DNA from: Oceanobacillus oncorhynchi
Lineage (GTDB): Bacteria > Bacillota > Bacilli > Bacillales > Amphibacillaceae
DNA length: 64,000 nt
Reading direction: 5' to 3'
NCBI RefSeq assembly: GCF_000821065.1
Contig: NZ_CDGG01000001.1
Coordinates: 868,001-932,000 of the forward strand
Shown here: piece after piece, positions 38,715-47,806 of the stretch
Position numbering within the stretch: position 1 is the stretch's first letter
How the letters are laid out: each line of letters opens with the position of its first letter
Translations under genes and position numbers: made by a program
Notes under the pieces: generated by a model
Seen by the model: only the letters and a program-made list of their open reading frames with translations
Databases searched by the model: none
Told to the model about the DNA's origin: nothing

Positions 38715-39989
38715 TTGACACAAAAGCTGTTTATTTCAAATGCAAACCAAGTAGTTACCATGGCCGGGCATTCTGATAAGCCTGCCAAAAAAGAGGCGAT
38801 GTCCGACATAACAATTTTGGAACATGGGAGTATCTGGATAGAAGATGGCAAAATTGTTGAGGTAGGTACAGACGCAGAAATGCGCGAAAAATACCAAGGG
38901 CAACTTGATTCTGTAACTGAAATTGATGCATCGGGCAAAACTGTCACACCTGGTTTGATTGATCCACATACGCATCTTGTTCATGCGGGAACACGTGAAA
39001 ATGAATATGCTATGCGTTTAAAAGGAAAAACCTATATGGAGATTATGGAATCTGGCGGTGGGATTCATGCTACAACCCGTGCTACACAAGCTGCCAGCTA
39101 TGAAACATTATATGAAGCGTCAAAAAAACGTTTAGATAAGTTTTTATTACATGGTGTTACCACCGTTGAAGCAAAGAGCGGTTATGGATTAACGCTTGAA
39201 CATGAATTAAAACAGCTGGAAGTGGCAGAGCAGCTGCGCCAAAACCACCCAATAGATATTGTTTCTACATTTATGGGAGCACATGCGGTGCCGCTGGATG
39301 AAAAAAGGAATCCGGAAGCGTTTGTTACACGTGTCGTAGAGGAAATGATTCCGGAAGTAGCCGAAAGAAAACTGGCTACATTTAATGATGTATTTTGTGA
39401 GCGCGGTGTATTTACACCAGAACAATCCAAGCGTGTACTGGAAGCTGGTAAACAGTATGGACTTACCCCTAAGATTCATGCCGATGAGATTGAAGCCTAT
39501 GCTGGAGCGGAATTAGCGGCAGAAGTGGGTGCCATTTCGGCGGATCATCTTCTGAAAGCCTCCGATGCAGGGATTAAAGCGATGGCGGAAAAGGAAGTTG
39601 TCGGTGTTCTATTGCCGGGTACAGCGTTTTTCTTAATGGCAGAATTTGCTCCAGCGAGGAAGATGATTGATGCAGGGGTTGCTGTTGCATTGTCAACAGA
39701 CCAAAATCCTGGGTCTTCTCCAACGATTTCCTTGCCTTTCATCATGAATTTAGGCTGCTTGAAGATGAATATGACACCAGAAGAAGTATTGACTGCGACG
39801 ACGATTAATGCAGCGCATGCTATTGGATGTGCGGGTGAAGCAGGGAGCCTGGAAGCAGGGAAAAAGGCAGATATTACGATTTTTGATGTTCCTAATTATT
39901 TAACTTTATCGTATCAATATGGCATGAATCATGTGGATACGGTTATAAAATCCGGGAAGCAGCTTGTAGTGGAGGGGCGGTTACAATGA
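38715..39989 (+). CDS. hutI: Imidazolonepropionase
   Basis: Third step of the histidine pathway: hydrolyses 4-imidazolone-5-propionate to N-formimino-glutamate. A 424-residue amidohydrolase-fold metalloenzyme with the metal-binding DPHTHLVHAGTRENEY, AKSGYGLTLEHELK, MGAHAVP, HADEIEAYAGAELA and STDQNPGSSPT. The start is a TTG (38715) eight bases after AGGAGGG. Its TGA overlaps the ATG of hutG by four bases (ATGA), so the two are translationally coupled. Confidence 0.96.
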   Translation: MTQKLFISNANQVVTMAGHSDKPAKKEAMSDITILEHGSIWIEDGKIVEVGTDAEMREKYQGQLDSVTEIDASGKTVTPGLIDPHTHLVHAGTRENEYAMRLKGKTYMEIMESGGGIHATTRATQAASYETLYEASKKRLDKFLLHGVTTVEAKSGYGLTLEHELKQLEVAEQLRQNHPIDIVSTFMGAHAVPLDEKRNPEAFVTRVVEEMIPEVAERKLATFNDVFCERGVFTPEQSKRVLEAGKQYGLTPKIHADEIEAYAGAELAAEVGAISADHLLKASDAGIKAMAEKEVVGVLLPGTAFFLMAEFAPARKMIDAGVAVALSTDQNPGSSPTISLPFIMNLGCLKMNMTPEEVLTATTINAAHAIGCAGEAGSLEAGKKADITIFDVPNYLTLSYQYGMNHVDTVIKSGKQLVVEGRLQ

Positions 39990-40984
39990 GCCATTATCCT
40001 TACCCAATGCTCCATAAGCCCAACATGATATGGTCCAAACAGACAGAGCAAACAATAGATTTAAAGGTTCATGAATGGATTGAAACGATTGGAGATACCG
40101 AGGTGGACTGGTCTCCTTATGATGTGACGATTCTTGGTGTTCCGCTTTCTAAATCCTCTATCAGTACATCGGCAGCCAGCGAAAATCCAGATGCGATGCG
40201 GCAAGCGTGGAAATCCTTTGGAACGTACAATCTAAATGAAAATATAGATTTGGCGGCGTTAAAGGCAGTTGATTTAGGAGATGTGAAGCAGCATGTAACA
40301 GACATCGCTTCTTCCCACCAAAATATTGAAGAGGCAATGGCAGCGATAAGAAGTCATCACCCGCATACTTTGCCGATTACGATGGGCGGTGATCACTCCA
40401 TCACGGCTATGCTGGTAAAGGGATGGAAAAAGACGCATCCTGAGGAGACAATTGGAATTTTACAAATTGACTCCCATTTTGATTTACGTGATCTGAAAAT
40501 ATTTGGACCGGCAAATGGCACCCCGATTCGAAATATCATTGAGAGTGGGACGGTTAAAGGAGAGCATATTCACACCATTGGGCTGCATGGTTTCTTTAAC
40601 GCTAAAGAACTAAAAGATGTTGCAGATCAAAATGGGATTCGTTATACGACTATGAAACAAGCGCGTAAAGAAGGAATACAGCAAGTTATTGCGCATGCAT
40701 TAGAACAGTTGAATCAACAAGTAGATACAATTTATTTAACGGTGGATATGGACGTATTAGATATTGTACATGGACCTGGAACACCTGCTGCAGCTCCAGG
40801 CGGAATGTACACAGAAGAATTATTTGATGCTGTTCAGCTTGCAGGAGAACATCCGAAAGTCAAAGCCATGGATATTGTGTGTCTGGATCCGAGAAAAGAT
40901 ATAGCGCAAATTACGGTGAAAAATGCCGTTCATACGATGTTGTCGTTTTTAACAGGGTATTGTAAGAGGAGAAATAAAGGATAG
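39986..40984 (+). CDS. hutG: Formimidoylglutamase
   Basis: Last step of the pathway: hydrolyses N-formimino-L-glutamate to L-glutamate and formamide. A 332-residue member of the arginase/ureohydrolase family. The binuclear manganese ligands are visible in GGDHS (His137), DSHFD (Asp162, His164, Asp166) and DMDVLD (about 253-258). The coupled ATGA start follows hutI. A diverged copy of its last 20 codons occurs again at 42722-42787, after the next gene, suggesting that the region downstream was rearranged. Confidence 0.95.
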   Translation: MSHYPYPMLHKPNMIWSKQTEQTIDLKVHEWIETIGDTEVDWSPYDVTILGVPLSKSSISTSAASENPDAMRQAWKSFGTYNLNENIDLAALKAVDLGDVKQHVTDIASSHQNIEEAMAAIRSHHPHTLPITMGGDHSITAMLVKGWKKTHPEETIGILQIDSHFDLRDLKIFGPANGTPIRNIIESGTVKGEHIHTIGLHGFFNAKELKDVADQNGIRYTTMKQARKEGIQQVIAHALEQLNQQVDTIYLTVDMDVLDIVHGPGTPAAAPGGMYTEELFDAVQLAGEHPKVKAMDIVCLDPRKDIAQITVKNAVHTMLSFLTGYCKRRNKG

Positions 40985-41010
40985 TTAACGCAATAACTAA
41001 GCCAATGGTG

Positions 41011-41041
41011 ATAAAGTGAAACTTCTTTCAGTGGGGGATTT
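41011..41041 (+). repeat. Dispersed motif, copy 1 (GAAACTTC...CAGTGGG)
   Basis: ATAAAGTGAAACTTCTTTCA followed by GTGGGGGATTT. Similar sequences occur at 45241-45267 (inverted) and 53289-53319, always in intergenic DNA. This copy opens the unusual 40985-41376 gap. Confidence 0.5.
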
Positions 41042-41200
41042 CATTTACCATTGTAGATTAAAGGAATAAGGACTAAGTTCATGACGTCGTGGGAATGAGG
41101 TTGATTACTTGTCATAACCTCGCAAAATAGTTGTCTCAGATGCCTTTGTGACCTACCTTCTGCAGGCTGGAACGAGCCAGGCTGTTACTGGCTGTTCTAT

Positions 41201-41246
41201 CTCCCACTTAGAAATAACATATCTCTTTCATTTCTTGAAGTGGGAG
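41201..41246. repeat. Inverted repeat in the hutG-transporter gap
   Basis: CTCCCACTT (41201-41209) and AAGTGGGAG (41238-41246) form a perfect 9-bp stem. The same CTCCCACT core pairs in a hairpin at 45223-45248. The surrounding 40985-41376 gap has no intact gene. An open frame of some 20 codons (reading ASVPASNTAINVSVMG) just before the next gene may be the tail of a lost gene or chance. Confidence 0.5.
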
Positions 41247-41376
41247 TATTACAAAGCCCTTCGATGGGGGAAGTAATCGCAGCCTCCGTCCCAGCCAGTA
41301 ATACTGCGATAAATGTTTCTGTTATGGGAATGTATTACTAATAGAGTAAATTCAAATAAAAAAGGTTAGGTGTCAA

Positions 41377-42714
41377 ATGAGTGAGATTCAAACGACTAAA
41401 TATGATGTTGATAATGATCATAAAAATAATCGGAAAAATATTGTCAAATTTAGCATTTACAGTTTGATAGGTGGATTTATGTTTTTTATACCCATAACGA
41501 TTAACGGAAACGCTTCTATTATGCTGGATCATATGGTTACTTTCATTCGAAATACTTTTCCCGCGTTTGTACCTTATTACTTATTAATTGTTATTGCTCT
41601 CGGTGCCGTTTATCCGTTTATTAGAGGTACATGGAATAAAGGGAACGTAAATACAGTTCTATCTTTTTTTAAGCTTTTAGGATTAGTTGCTGCACTAATG
41701 ATTGTTTTTAATATTGGGCCAGCATGGTTATTTAATCCAGATATGGGACCTTTCATATTCAATAGTCTAGTTACACCTGTTGGCATTCTAGTTCCCATTG
41801 GTGCAGTATTCCTTGCACTTATAGTAAGTTATGGACTCCTTGAATTTATTGGGGTATTAATGCAAAGAATTATGAGACCTGTTTGGAAAACTCCCGGCCG
41901 TTCTGCGATTGATGCAGTTGCTTCATTTGTTGGCAGTTATTCAATTGGATTACTAATAACTAATCGTGTGTTCAAAGAAGGGAAGTATTCAGTAAAAGAG
42001 GCTTCCATTATCGCAACTGGATTCTCTACTGTTTCTGTAACGTTTATGGTAGTTGTTGCTAATACATTAGATTTAATGGGTATTTGGAATCTGTATTTTT
42101 GGTCAACACTTGTCATCACATTTTTAGTAACGGCAATTACCGTACGATTATGGCCGCTGAATAAAATGAGTAATGAATACTACGATGGGGCTAAACCTCA
42201 ATATGAGGAAATAATTACAGAAAATCGCATAAAGGTAGCGTGGGAACAAGCGATGAAAGTTGCTGATAATGCTCCCAGTTTATTTGAAAATATTAAAATG
42301 AATTTAAAGGATGGAATGGTAATGACGATGGCAATTCTACCATCCATTATGTCTATTGGTCTACTAGGACTTGTGTTAGCCGAATATACACCGATCTTTG
42401 ATATTGTTGGCTATATCTTTTACCCTTTCACATGGTTAGTGCAATTACCTGAACCTTTATTAGCAGCAAAAGCCGTTTCCATGGGAATTGTAGAAATGTT
42501 TTTACCTGCTTTAATGGTGACGGAAGCAGTTTTAATAACGAAATATGTAATAGCTGTGGTATGTATTTCTTCTATCATCTTTTTTTCAGCTGTTGTGCCA
42601 GTTATTTTATCAACAGACATCCCAATTAGTATTCCAAAACTAATTGTAATATGGTTTGAAAGAGTTGTATTAACTATTTTAATTGCTGCACCGGTTGGAT
42701 ATTTATTACTATAA
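41377..42714 (+). CDS. YjiH-family transporter (nucleoside-recognition/Gate domain), probable histidine-pathway permease
   Basis: A 445-residue membrane protein with about ten helices and a Gate/nucleoside-recognition-type core, including GRSAIDAVASFVGSYSIGLLITNRVF and EMFLPALMVTEAVL, as in the YjiH family. The substrate of the family is not established. Its place inside the hut cluster suggests uptake of histidine, urocanate or a breakdown product. It starts at ATG 41377 after AGGTTAGGTG. It is bounded upstream by a repeat-bearing gap and downstream by a fragment of hutG, which suggests that it was inserted between hutG and hutP. Confidence 0.75.
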   Translation: MSEIQTTKYDVDNDHKNNRKNIVKFSIYSLIGGFMFFIPITINGNASIMLDHMVTFIRNTFPAFVPYYLLIVIALGAVYPFIRGTWNKGNVNTVLSFFKLLGLVAALMIVFNIGPAWLFNPDMGPFIFNSLVTPVGILVPIGAVFLALIVSYGLLEFIGVLMQRIMRPVWKTPGRSAIDAVASFVGSYSIGLLITNRVFKEGKYSVKEASIIATGFSTVSVTFMVVVANTLDLMGIWNLYFWSTLVITFLVTAITVRLWPLNKMSNEYYDGAKPQYEEIITENRIKVAWEQAMKVADNAPSLFENIKMNLKDGMVMTMAILPSIMSIGLLGLVLAEYTPIFDIVGYIFYPFTWLVQLPEPLLAAKAVSMGIVEMFLPALMVTEAVLITKYVIAVVCISSIIFFSAVVPVILSTDIPISIPKLIVIWFERVVLTILIAAPVGYLLL

Positions 42715-42721
42715 GGAGAAA

Positions 42722-42787
42722 GCCATTCCCTTTCATACAATGTTGTCGTTTTTGACAGGTTATCAAAAAAGAAAAGTGATCATATAA
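42722..42787 (+). pseudogene. Fragment of a second hutG (last ~20 codons)
   Basis: Reads AIPFHTMLSFLTGYQKRKVII-stop, against the real HutG end KNAVHTMLSFLTGYCKRRNKG. The DNA is also alike (TTCATACAATGTTGTCGTTT against TTCATACGATGTTGTCGTTT). It lies eight bases after the transporter stop and has no start codon. It is a duplication scar. Confidence 0.8.
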
Positions 42788-42919
42788 TAAATATAACAGG
42801 TTGGCATATAAAATTCTTTTTCATTTTATATAAAATGCCAGAAAAATAATTGACTATTACCACTATTCAGATTATAATCAAAATAGCTATTAGTAAAAAG
42901 TTTTATTTTTGAGATAAAA

Positions 42920-42933
42920 AGGGAGCGCTTACA
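42920..42933. promoter_or_regulatory. Possible cre site overlapping the hutP ribosome binding site
   Basis: AGGGAGCGCTTACA matches cre at 11 of 14 positions, with a perfect right half (GCGCTTACA). It also contains the GGGAG ribosome binding site, so the match may be partly coincidental. Confidence 0.4.
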
Positions 42934-43370
42934 TGCCGCAAAAAATTCGCATTGGTAAAATTGCCACACTGCTTGCTATGTTAGATGAAAGTGAATACAG
43001 CTCCTTTGAATCCATGTTTGACGAGGTGGATACATGCCTTGGAAAAGTCGGGTCCATGAATATGCAGAAGGTTATTTCCGCAGTGGAAACAGCAGTTAAG
43101 AGAAGCGGATTAATTGAAGAAGGGGTTTATCGAGAAACCCACGCATTATATCATACAATTGTTGAGGCGCTTGAAGGGATAACCAGAGGACAACTGGCGA
43201 TTGGAGAGACAATGCGGACAGTAGGTCTTCGCTTTGCTGTTGTACGCGGGAAACCGTATAAAGAGGAAAAAGAAGGAGAATGGATTGCCGTCGCCTTTTA
43301 CGGGACAATTGGAGCACCTATAAAAGGATTGGAACATGAAGCGGTTGGTCTTGGAATTAATCATATTTAA
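42933..43370 (+). CDS. hutP: HutP, histidine-responsive RNA-binding antiterminator
   Basis: A 145-residue regulator that, with L-histidine and Mg2+, forms a hexamer and binds NAG-repeat RNA to prevent formation of the hut terminator. The sequence aligns with B. subtilis HutP along its length: [18 protein letters not shown]-like [41 protein letters not shown] and [34 protein letters not shown] precedes ATG 42933. The target RNA site and terminator follow directly, before hutH, so the system can be read in full here. Confidence 0.95.
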   Translation: MPQKIRIGKIATLLAMLDESEYSSFESMFDEVDTCLGKVGSMNMQKVISAVETAVKRSGLIEEGVYRETHALYHTIVEALEGITRGQLAIGETMRTVGLRFAVVRGKPYKEEKEGEWIAVAFYGTIGAPIKGLEHEAVGLGINHI

Positions 43371-43395
43371 CAAATAAATACGAAATCATGACCTA

Positions 43396-43412
43396 TAGTA
43401 ACGAGACGTTAG
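43396..43412 (+). promoter_or_regulatory. HutP-binding RNA site: three NAG triplets with 4-nt spacers
   Basis: TAG (43396-43398), GAG (43403-43405) and TAG (43410-43412), each four bases apart, 26 bases after the hutP stop. This is the NAG-N4-NAG-N4-NAG arrangement bound by B. subtilis HutP. It directly touches the terminator stem. Confidence 0.82.
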
Positions 43413-43468
43413 GAGGTGATGATGGCTTACTTCAGTATGCCGTTATCGCCTCTTTTTGCTGTTTTTTT
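43413..43468 (+). terminator. HutP-controlled terminator in the hutP-hutH leader
   Basis: GAGGTGATGATGG (43413-43425) pairs over all 13 positions (three G-U pairs) with CCGTTATCGCCTC (43440-43452). Above it TAC/GTA encloses a TTCA loop. Five T, GCTG and seven T follow. An AGGAGG and a GTG codon lie in the stem, but hutH starts further on. Confidence 0.85.
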
Positions 43469-43526
43469 AGAGAAAGTCAATAGTGTAGCGGACCATAGAA
43501 AATCCGTTAAGAAGGAGGAAGAAACA

Positions 43527-45050
43527 ATGATTGAATTAACAGGCCATACTTTAACGATTGAACAACTAAAAAGAATTTTGCTCGATAATGAAAAAGTATC
43601 CATTTCCGAAAAAAGCATGGAGGAAGTTCATGATAGCAGATGTGCTGTTGAACAAATTGTAGCAAATAGAGAAACGGTATATGGAATTAATACAGGCTTT
43701 GGAAAATTTAGTGACGTGATTATCAATCAAAAAGATGTTGAAAATTTACAATTAAATTTAATCCGTTCCCATGCATGCGGGATTGGTGAACCTTTTCCGG
43801 AAATTGTATCACGTGCCATGATGGTACTTCGATTGAATGCTTTACTAAAAGGATTTTCAGGTGTTCGTGGAGTATTGGTGGAATTACTATCTGAATTAAT
43901 TAATAAAAGAATCCATCCAGTCATTCCACAACAGGGATCTTTAGGGGCATCTGGCGATTTGGCGCCATTGGCTCATTTAGCACTTGTTTTAATTGGAGAG
44001 GGAAAAGTCTATGGTGAGTCCGGAAACGTAATTGATTCAGCTTCCGTTTTTTCTGAAAAAGGAATTCGTCCGATTACATTGCAGGCTAAAGAAGGGTTGG
44101 CACTTATCAATGGAACGCAGGCAATGGTTGCTATGGGGATAGTTAATTATATTGAAGCGGAACAGCTTGCTTTTGATAGTGAATGGATTGCTGCAATGAC
44201 AATGGAGGGGCTGGAAGGAATTGTAGATGCTTTTCATCCAGCAATACATGAAGCGAGGGGATACCCGCAGCAAATAGATGTGGCAAAAAGAATGCGGGGA
44301 TGGTTAGACGGAAGCAAACTGATTACAAGACAGGGTGAAAAGCGGGTACAAGACGCGTATTCTTTGCGTTGTATTCCCCAAGTACATGGTGCGTCCTGGC
44401 AAGCACTTGATTACGTGAAGGAAAAACTAGAGATTGAGATGAATGCAGCTACGGATAATCCGCTTATCTTTGATGAAGGAGAGGTGGTTATTTCAGGCGG
44501 GAATTTTCATGGTCAGCCAATCGCATTTGCAATGGACTTTTTAAAAATTGCAGTAGCAGAATTAGCGAATATATCAGAGCGCCGTACTGAACGGTTAGTG
44601 AATCCACAGCTAAATGATTTACCTGCCTTTTTAAGCTCAGAACCCGGTTTGCAATCGGGAGCAATGATTATGCAATATGCTGCGGCATCCCTTGTCTCGG
44701 AAAATAAAACCTTAGCGCATCCTGCAAGCGTGGATTCCATTCCTTCCTCTGCCAATCAGGAGGATCATGTTAGTATGGGGACGACGGCATCAAGACATGC
44801 AGGAATGATGATACAGAATGCCCGGCGTGTGTTGGCGATTGAATGTATTTGTTCCCTGCAGGCAGCGGAATATCAAGGCGTGGAAAATCTGTCGCCAAAA
44901 TTAAAGAAAAAATGGGAGAAGATGCGTCATGTTGTCCCGAGCATTACCGAAGACAGAGTTTTTTCAGAGGATATAGAGAAGCTTAATCAGACATTGCACC
45001 CGCTGTATCATAACAATAACTTTTTAAAAAAAGAAATTTCTATTAAATAA
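43527..45050 (+). CDS. hutH: Histidine ammonia-lyase
   Basis: First enzyme of histidine breakdown: eliminates ammonia from L-histidine to give urocanate. The 507 residues agree with B. subtilis HutH. The MIO cofactor tripeptide Ala141-Ser142-Gly143 lies in [14 protein letters not shown]. Also seen are [12 protein letters not shown] (catalytic Tyr), [21 protein letters not shown] and QEDHVSMG. The true start is ATG 43527 with AAGGAGG eight bases upstream. The frame is open back to a GTG at 43416, but that lies inside the HutP-controlled terminator stem. Confidence 0.96.
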   Translation: MIELTGHTLTIEQLKRILLDNEKVSISEKSMEEVHDSRCAVEQIVANRETVYGINTGFGKFSDVIINQKDVENLQLNLIRSHACGIGEPFPEIVSRAMMVLRLNALLKGFSGVRGVLVELLSELINKRIHPVIPQQGSLGASGDLAPLAHLALVLIGEGKVYGESGNVIDSASVFSEKGIRPITLQAKEGLALINGTQAMVAMGIVNYIEAEQLAFDSEWIAAMTMEGLEGIVDAFHPAIHEARGYPQQIDVAKRMRGWLDGSKLITRQGEKRVQDAYSLRCIPQVHGASWQALDYVKEKLEIEMNAATDNPLIFDEGEVVISGGNFHGQPIAFAMDFLKIAVAELANISERRTERLVNPQLNDLPAFLSSEPGLQSGAMIMQYAAASLVSENKTLAHPASVDSIPSSANQEDHVSMGTTASRHAGMMIQNARRVLAIECICSLQAAEYQGVENLSPKLKKKWEKMRHVVPSITEDRVFSEDIEKLNQTLHPLYHNNNFLKKEISIK

Positions 45051-45055
45051 AGAAA

Positions 45056-45103
45056 AAGAGGCAGTATTTATCAGTTTTTATGAAGGGTATAAAGCTGCCT
45101 CTT
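45056..45103 (+). terminator. Hairpin after hutH
   Basis: AAGAGGCAG (45056-45064) pairs with CTGCCTCTT (45095-45103). The T-run after it is poor (CATATTT), so read-through to the next transporter is possible. Confidence 0.55.
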
Positions 45104-45222
45104 CATATTTATCATGGAGAAGCGCCCGTGAAACTCTCGGCTCCAAATAAAGGAGAGGGAATAAATTTATTTAGGCGGGAGATAACGGGTGCTAACTCCC
45201 TGAATTACTCAACTAATCATTC

Positions 45223-45267
45223 AGTGGGAGAAAAGAAAAACTCCCACTAAATGAAGTTTCGTTTTAT
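45223..45267. repeat. Hairpin plus inverted copy 2 of the GAAACTTC/AGTGGGAG motif
   Basis: AGTGGGAG (45223-45230) pairs with CTCCCACT (45241-45248), and the latter continues as AAATGAAGTTTCGTTTTAT (to 45267), which is copy 2 of the dispersed motif, inverted. The rest of the 45104-45350 gap shows no gene. Confidence 0.5.
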
Positions 45268-45350
45268 GAAAACGGCAGTGTTATCATCGAGATTATTTTA
45301 ACTCGTGTGATACCTCATAAAAGATTGAAAAATAAAGGGGGAGTTAGGAG

Positions 45351-46664
45351 ATGCTTACAAATGCAGTTTTAGTCAGTGTGCTTGTGATGGTAGTGGTAAG
45401 TTTATTTCGTGTCAATGTTTTGTTTGCCATTATTCTTGCTGCTTTAACGGCTGGTTTAATGTCTGGAATGAGTTTGGGTGAAGCAGCGGAACTGATGGTG
45501 TCGGGCATGGGGGGACAGTCAAACACAGCATTAAGCTATGTTCTACTGGGAATATTTGCTGTAATGATTGGTTTATCAGGGATTACTACAATCCTGGTAA
45601 ATAAGATGTTAACACTTTTTAGAGGTAAAAAAATGGCACTTGTTTTGAGTCTTGCTGTAATTGCTTGTTTGTCACAAAATATCGTACCTGTACACATTGC
45701 TTTTATACCTATTTTAATTCCGCCATTGTTAGGTCTGTTTAATAAATTGAAATTAGATAGACGGGCAGTTGCTGCTGCATTAACTTTTGGACTTAAAGCT
45801 CCTTATATGACAATACCAGTAGGTTTCGGATTAATATTTCAAGGGATTATTCGAGATGAAATGATCGCAAATAACATGCCCATTACCTTGAATGAGGTAA
45901 CGATTTCTATGTTAATACCCGGAGCGGGAATGGTAGTCGGATTATTGGTAGCTATTTTTATCACGTACCGTAAAGATCATCTGCCTAAGGAAAGCCAGCC
46001 GGATGAAGCAAATATAGAAGTTGCGTACACAGAAGAAAAAGGAAATTGGGGTTTTTATCAATGGATGACAATTATCGCGATTATCGCAGCATTGGTAACA
46101 CAGCTTATGACGGAATCACTTATTCTTGGTGCATTATCTGGAATTATTATCCTGTTTGCAACGAGAGTAATAAAGATGAACGAGAATGAAAAAGTGGTCC
46201 AAAAAGGTATTGGAATGATGGGGATGATAGCATTTATTATGCTGGTTGCTTCCGGTTATGCGACTGTGCTACAGGAAACGGGAGGCATTGAACAGCTTGT
46301 TGAACAGGCAATTTCCATGGTTGGCACATCATCGTTTCTGATTGCTACGACGATGTTGGTGGTTGGATTGTTTATCACAATGGGAATTGGTACATCATTT
46401 GGCACAATTCCTATTCTGGCAGCATTATATGTCCCGATTTGTGCAGCCGCTGGTTTATCCCCGTTGGCAACTGCAGCACTTATTGGAACAGCAGGTGCTC
46501 TAGGAGATGCGGGATCACCTGCTTCTGACAGTACGCTTGGACCAACTGCCGGGTTAAATGCTGATGGAAGGCATAATCATATATGGGATACGTGTGTCCC
46601 TACATTTTTGCATTATAATATTCCATTATTTATATGCGGAGTAATTGCAGCAGTAATTTTATAA
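45351..46664 (+). CDS. YuiF-type transporter (NhaC/ArsB-like), probable histidine permease
   Basis: A 437-residue membrane protein with about eleven helices in the Na+/H+ antiporter-like family to which B. subtilis YuiF belongs. Typical segments are GGQSNTALSYVLLGIFAVMIG, LSQNIVPVHIAFIPILIPPLL, GLKAPYMTIPVGFGLIFQG and the C-terminal GDAGSPASDSTLGPTAGLN. Members are annotated as putative amino-acid (histidine) transporters, and its place right after hutH supports histidine uptake. GGGGGAG precedes ATG 45351. It and the YjiH-like protein appear to replace the HutM permease of B. subtilis. Confidence 0.82.
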   Translation: MLTNAVLVSVLVMVVVSLFRVNVLFAIILAALTAGLMSGMSLGEAAELMVSGMGGQSNTALSYVLLGIFAVMIGLSGITTILVNKMLTLFRGKKMALVLSLAVIACLSQNIVPVHIAFIPILIPPLLGLFNKLKLDRRAVAAALTFGLKAPYMTIPVGFGLIFQGIIRDEMIANNMPITLNEVTISMLIPGAGMVVGLLVAIFITYRKDHLPKESQPDEANIEVAYTEEKGNWGFYQWMTIIAIIAALVTQLMTESLILGALSGIIILFATRVIKMNENEKVVQKGIGMMGMIAFIMLVASGYATVLQETGGIEQLVEQAISMVGTSSFLIATTMLVVGLFITMGIGTSFGTIPILAALYVPICAAAGLSPLATAALIGTAGALGDAGSPASDSTLGPTAGLNADGRHNHIWDTCVPTFLHYNIPLFICGVIAAVIL

Positions 46665-46707
46665 AATGAAATTTTCCAGATGAATTTCTTTGACCAGTTT
46701 TTGTATC

Positions 46708-46760
46708 TAAAAAGAGTCCTTTTGAGGTTGAATCTTACATCCCAATTAGGACTCTTTTTA
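46708..46760 (+). terminator. Terminator ending the hut region
   Basis: TAAAAAGAGTCCT (46708-46720) pairs with AGGACTCTTTTTA (46748-46760), 13 bp, with the T-run as part of the stem end. Confidence 0.8.
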
Positions 46761-46806
46761 AATTCTTTAAAATCAACCCAAAATAATAAAAAAACTCCTC
46801 AATCAC

Positions 46807-46834
46807 TTCACTTACCCGCCAAATCAACCGATAT
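46807..46834 (+). promoter_or_regulatory. SigD-type promoter of the second flagellin gene
   Basis: TTCA, 16 bases, ACCGATAT, 49 bases before the start codon. Seven of eight -10 positions match; the -35 is weak. Confidence 0.6.
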
Positions 46835-46882
46835 ACCTAATAACAAGTAAGATACACCTTAGGAAAGGTGGAGTTATTATCG

Positions 46883-47698
46883 ATGCGTCTCAACAATAAT
46901 GTAATGGCGTTTACGATTTACAATAATATGAACAATCATTTTGCCATGGCTCAGAAATCAATGCTTCGTATCGCAACGGGCAAGCGGATTAACAGTGCTG
47001 CAGATGATCCGGCAGGGCTGGCTATTTCCGAGAAAATGCGTGCGCAGATTCGCGGATTGAATATGGCCATTCGGAATGCGCAGGATGGCATCTCGCTATT
47101 GCAAACGGCGGAGGGTGCGGTGAATGAAACGCATGCGATATTGCAGCGGATGCGGGAGCTGAGTGTGAAGTCAGCGAATGGAACGTATTCGGAATCGGAC
47201 CGGAAAATCATGCAGGATGAGATGAATCAGCTCCGGGAAGGGTTATCGCAGATTGGACGGGATACCGAATTTAATACACAGTCTCTATTAGACGGTTCCT
47301 TTACCAATATACGCCTGCAGATCGGTGCCAATGCGGAGCAATATATTGAAATTTCAATTGGCGATGTAAGGGCAGCTGCGCTGGGTATAGATGAAATCGA
47401 TATTACGACACAAGAAGGCGCAGATACAGCCATCGGGATTTTAGATGAAGCGATAGAGAAGGCATCCTCACAGCGTTCCAGTCTTGGAGCTGTACAGAAC
47501 CGGCTGGAGCATACGATCAATAACCTCTCCAATACAGTAACCAACCTGACACAGGGAGAATCGCGGATTCGGGATGCGGATATTGCAAAAGAGATGATGC
47601 TTTATACCAAGCACAGTCTTTTGGCACAGGTTGCCATGGCAATGCTGGCTCAGGCAAACCAGCAGCCGGGGATGATATTGCAGCTTTTACAGAATTAA
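46883..47698 (+). CDS. Second flagellin, short and intron-less
   Basis: A 271-residue flagellin with intact N-terminal ([38 protein letters not shown]) and C-terminal ([16 protein letters not shown] to MILQLLQN) domains and almost no variable centre. The intron site of the main flagellin corresponds here to RDAD-IAKE, which is uninterrupted. The unusual FTIYNN near the start and Met-rich tail suggest a minor filament protein or a specialised paralogue. I choose ATG 46883 by homology of the N-terminus; AAAGGTGG is 12 bases upstream. An in-frame GTG at 46868 overlaps that site. Confidence 0.9.
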   Translation: MRLNNNVMAFTIYNNMNNHFAMAQKSMLRIATGKRINSAADDPAGLAISEKMRAQIRGLNMAIRNAQDGISLLQTAEGAVNETHAILQRMRELSVKSANGTYSESDRKIMQDEMNQLREGLSQIGRDTEFNTQSLLDGSFTNIRLQIGANAEQYIEISIGDVRAAALGIDEIDITTQEGADTAIGILDEAIEKASSQRSSLGAVQNRLEHTINNLSNTVTNLTQGESRIRDADIAKEMMLYTKHSLLAQVAMAMLAQANQQPGMILQLLQN

Positions 47699-47806
47699 TT
47701 TTGAAAATGAGAATCTGAAAAAATATCTTTGCAGTCTATGAGAAACATAGATATAGTGAAAAATTAAATAAAAAGTGCTCTCACTAAAAGTAAGAACACT
47801 TTATCT

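Noticed and set aside
43416-43526. GTG 43416 as the start of hutH, adding 37 residues
   Set aside because: It lies inside the HutP-controlled terminator stem; ATG 43527 has a good ribosome binding site and gives the normal HutH N-terminus.
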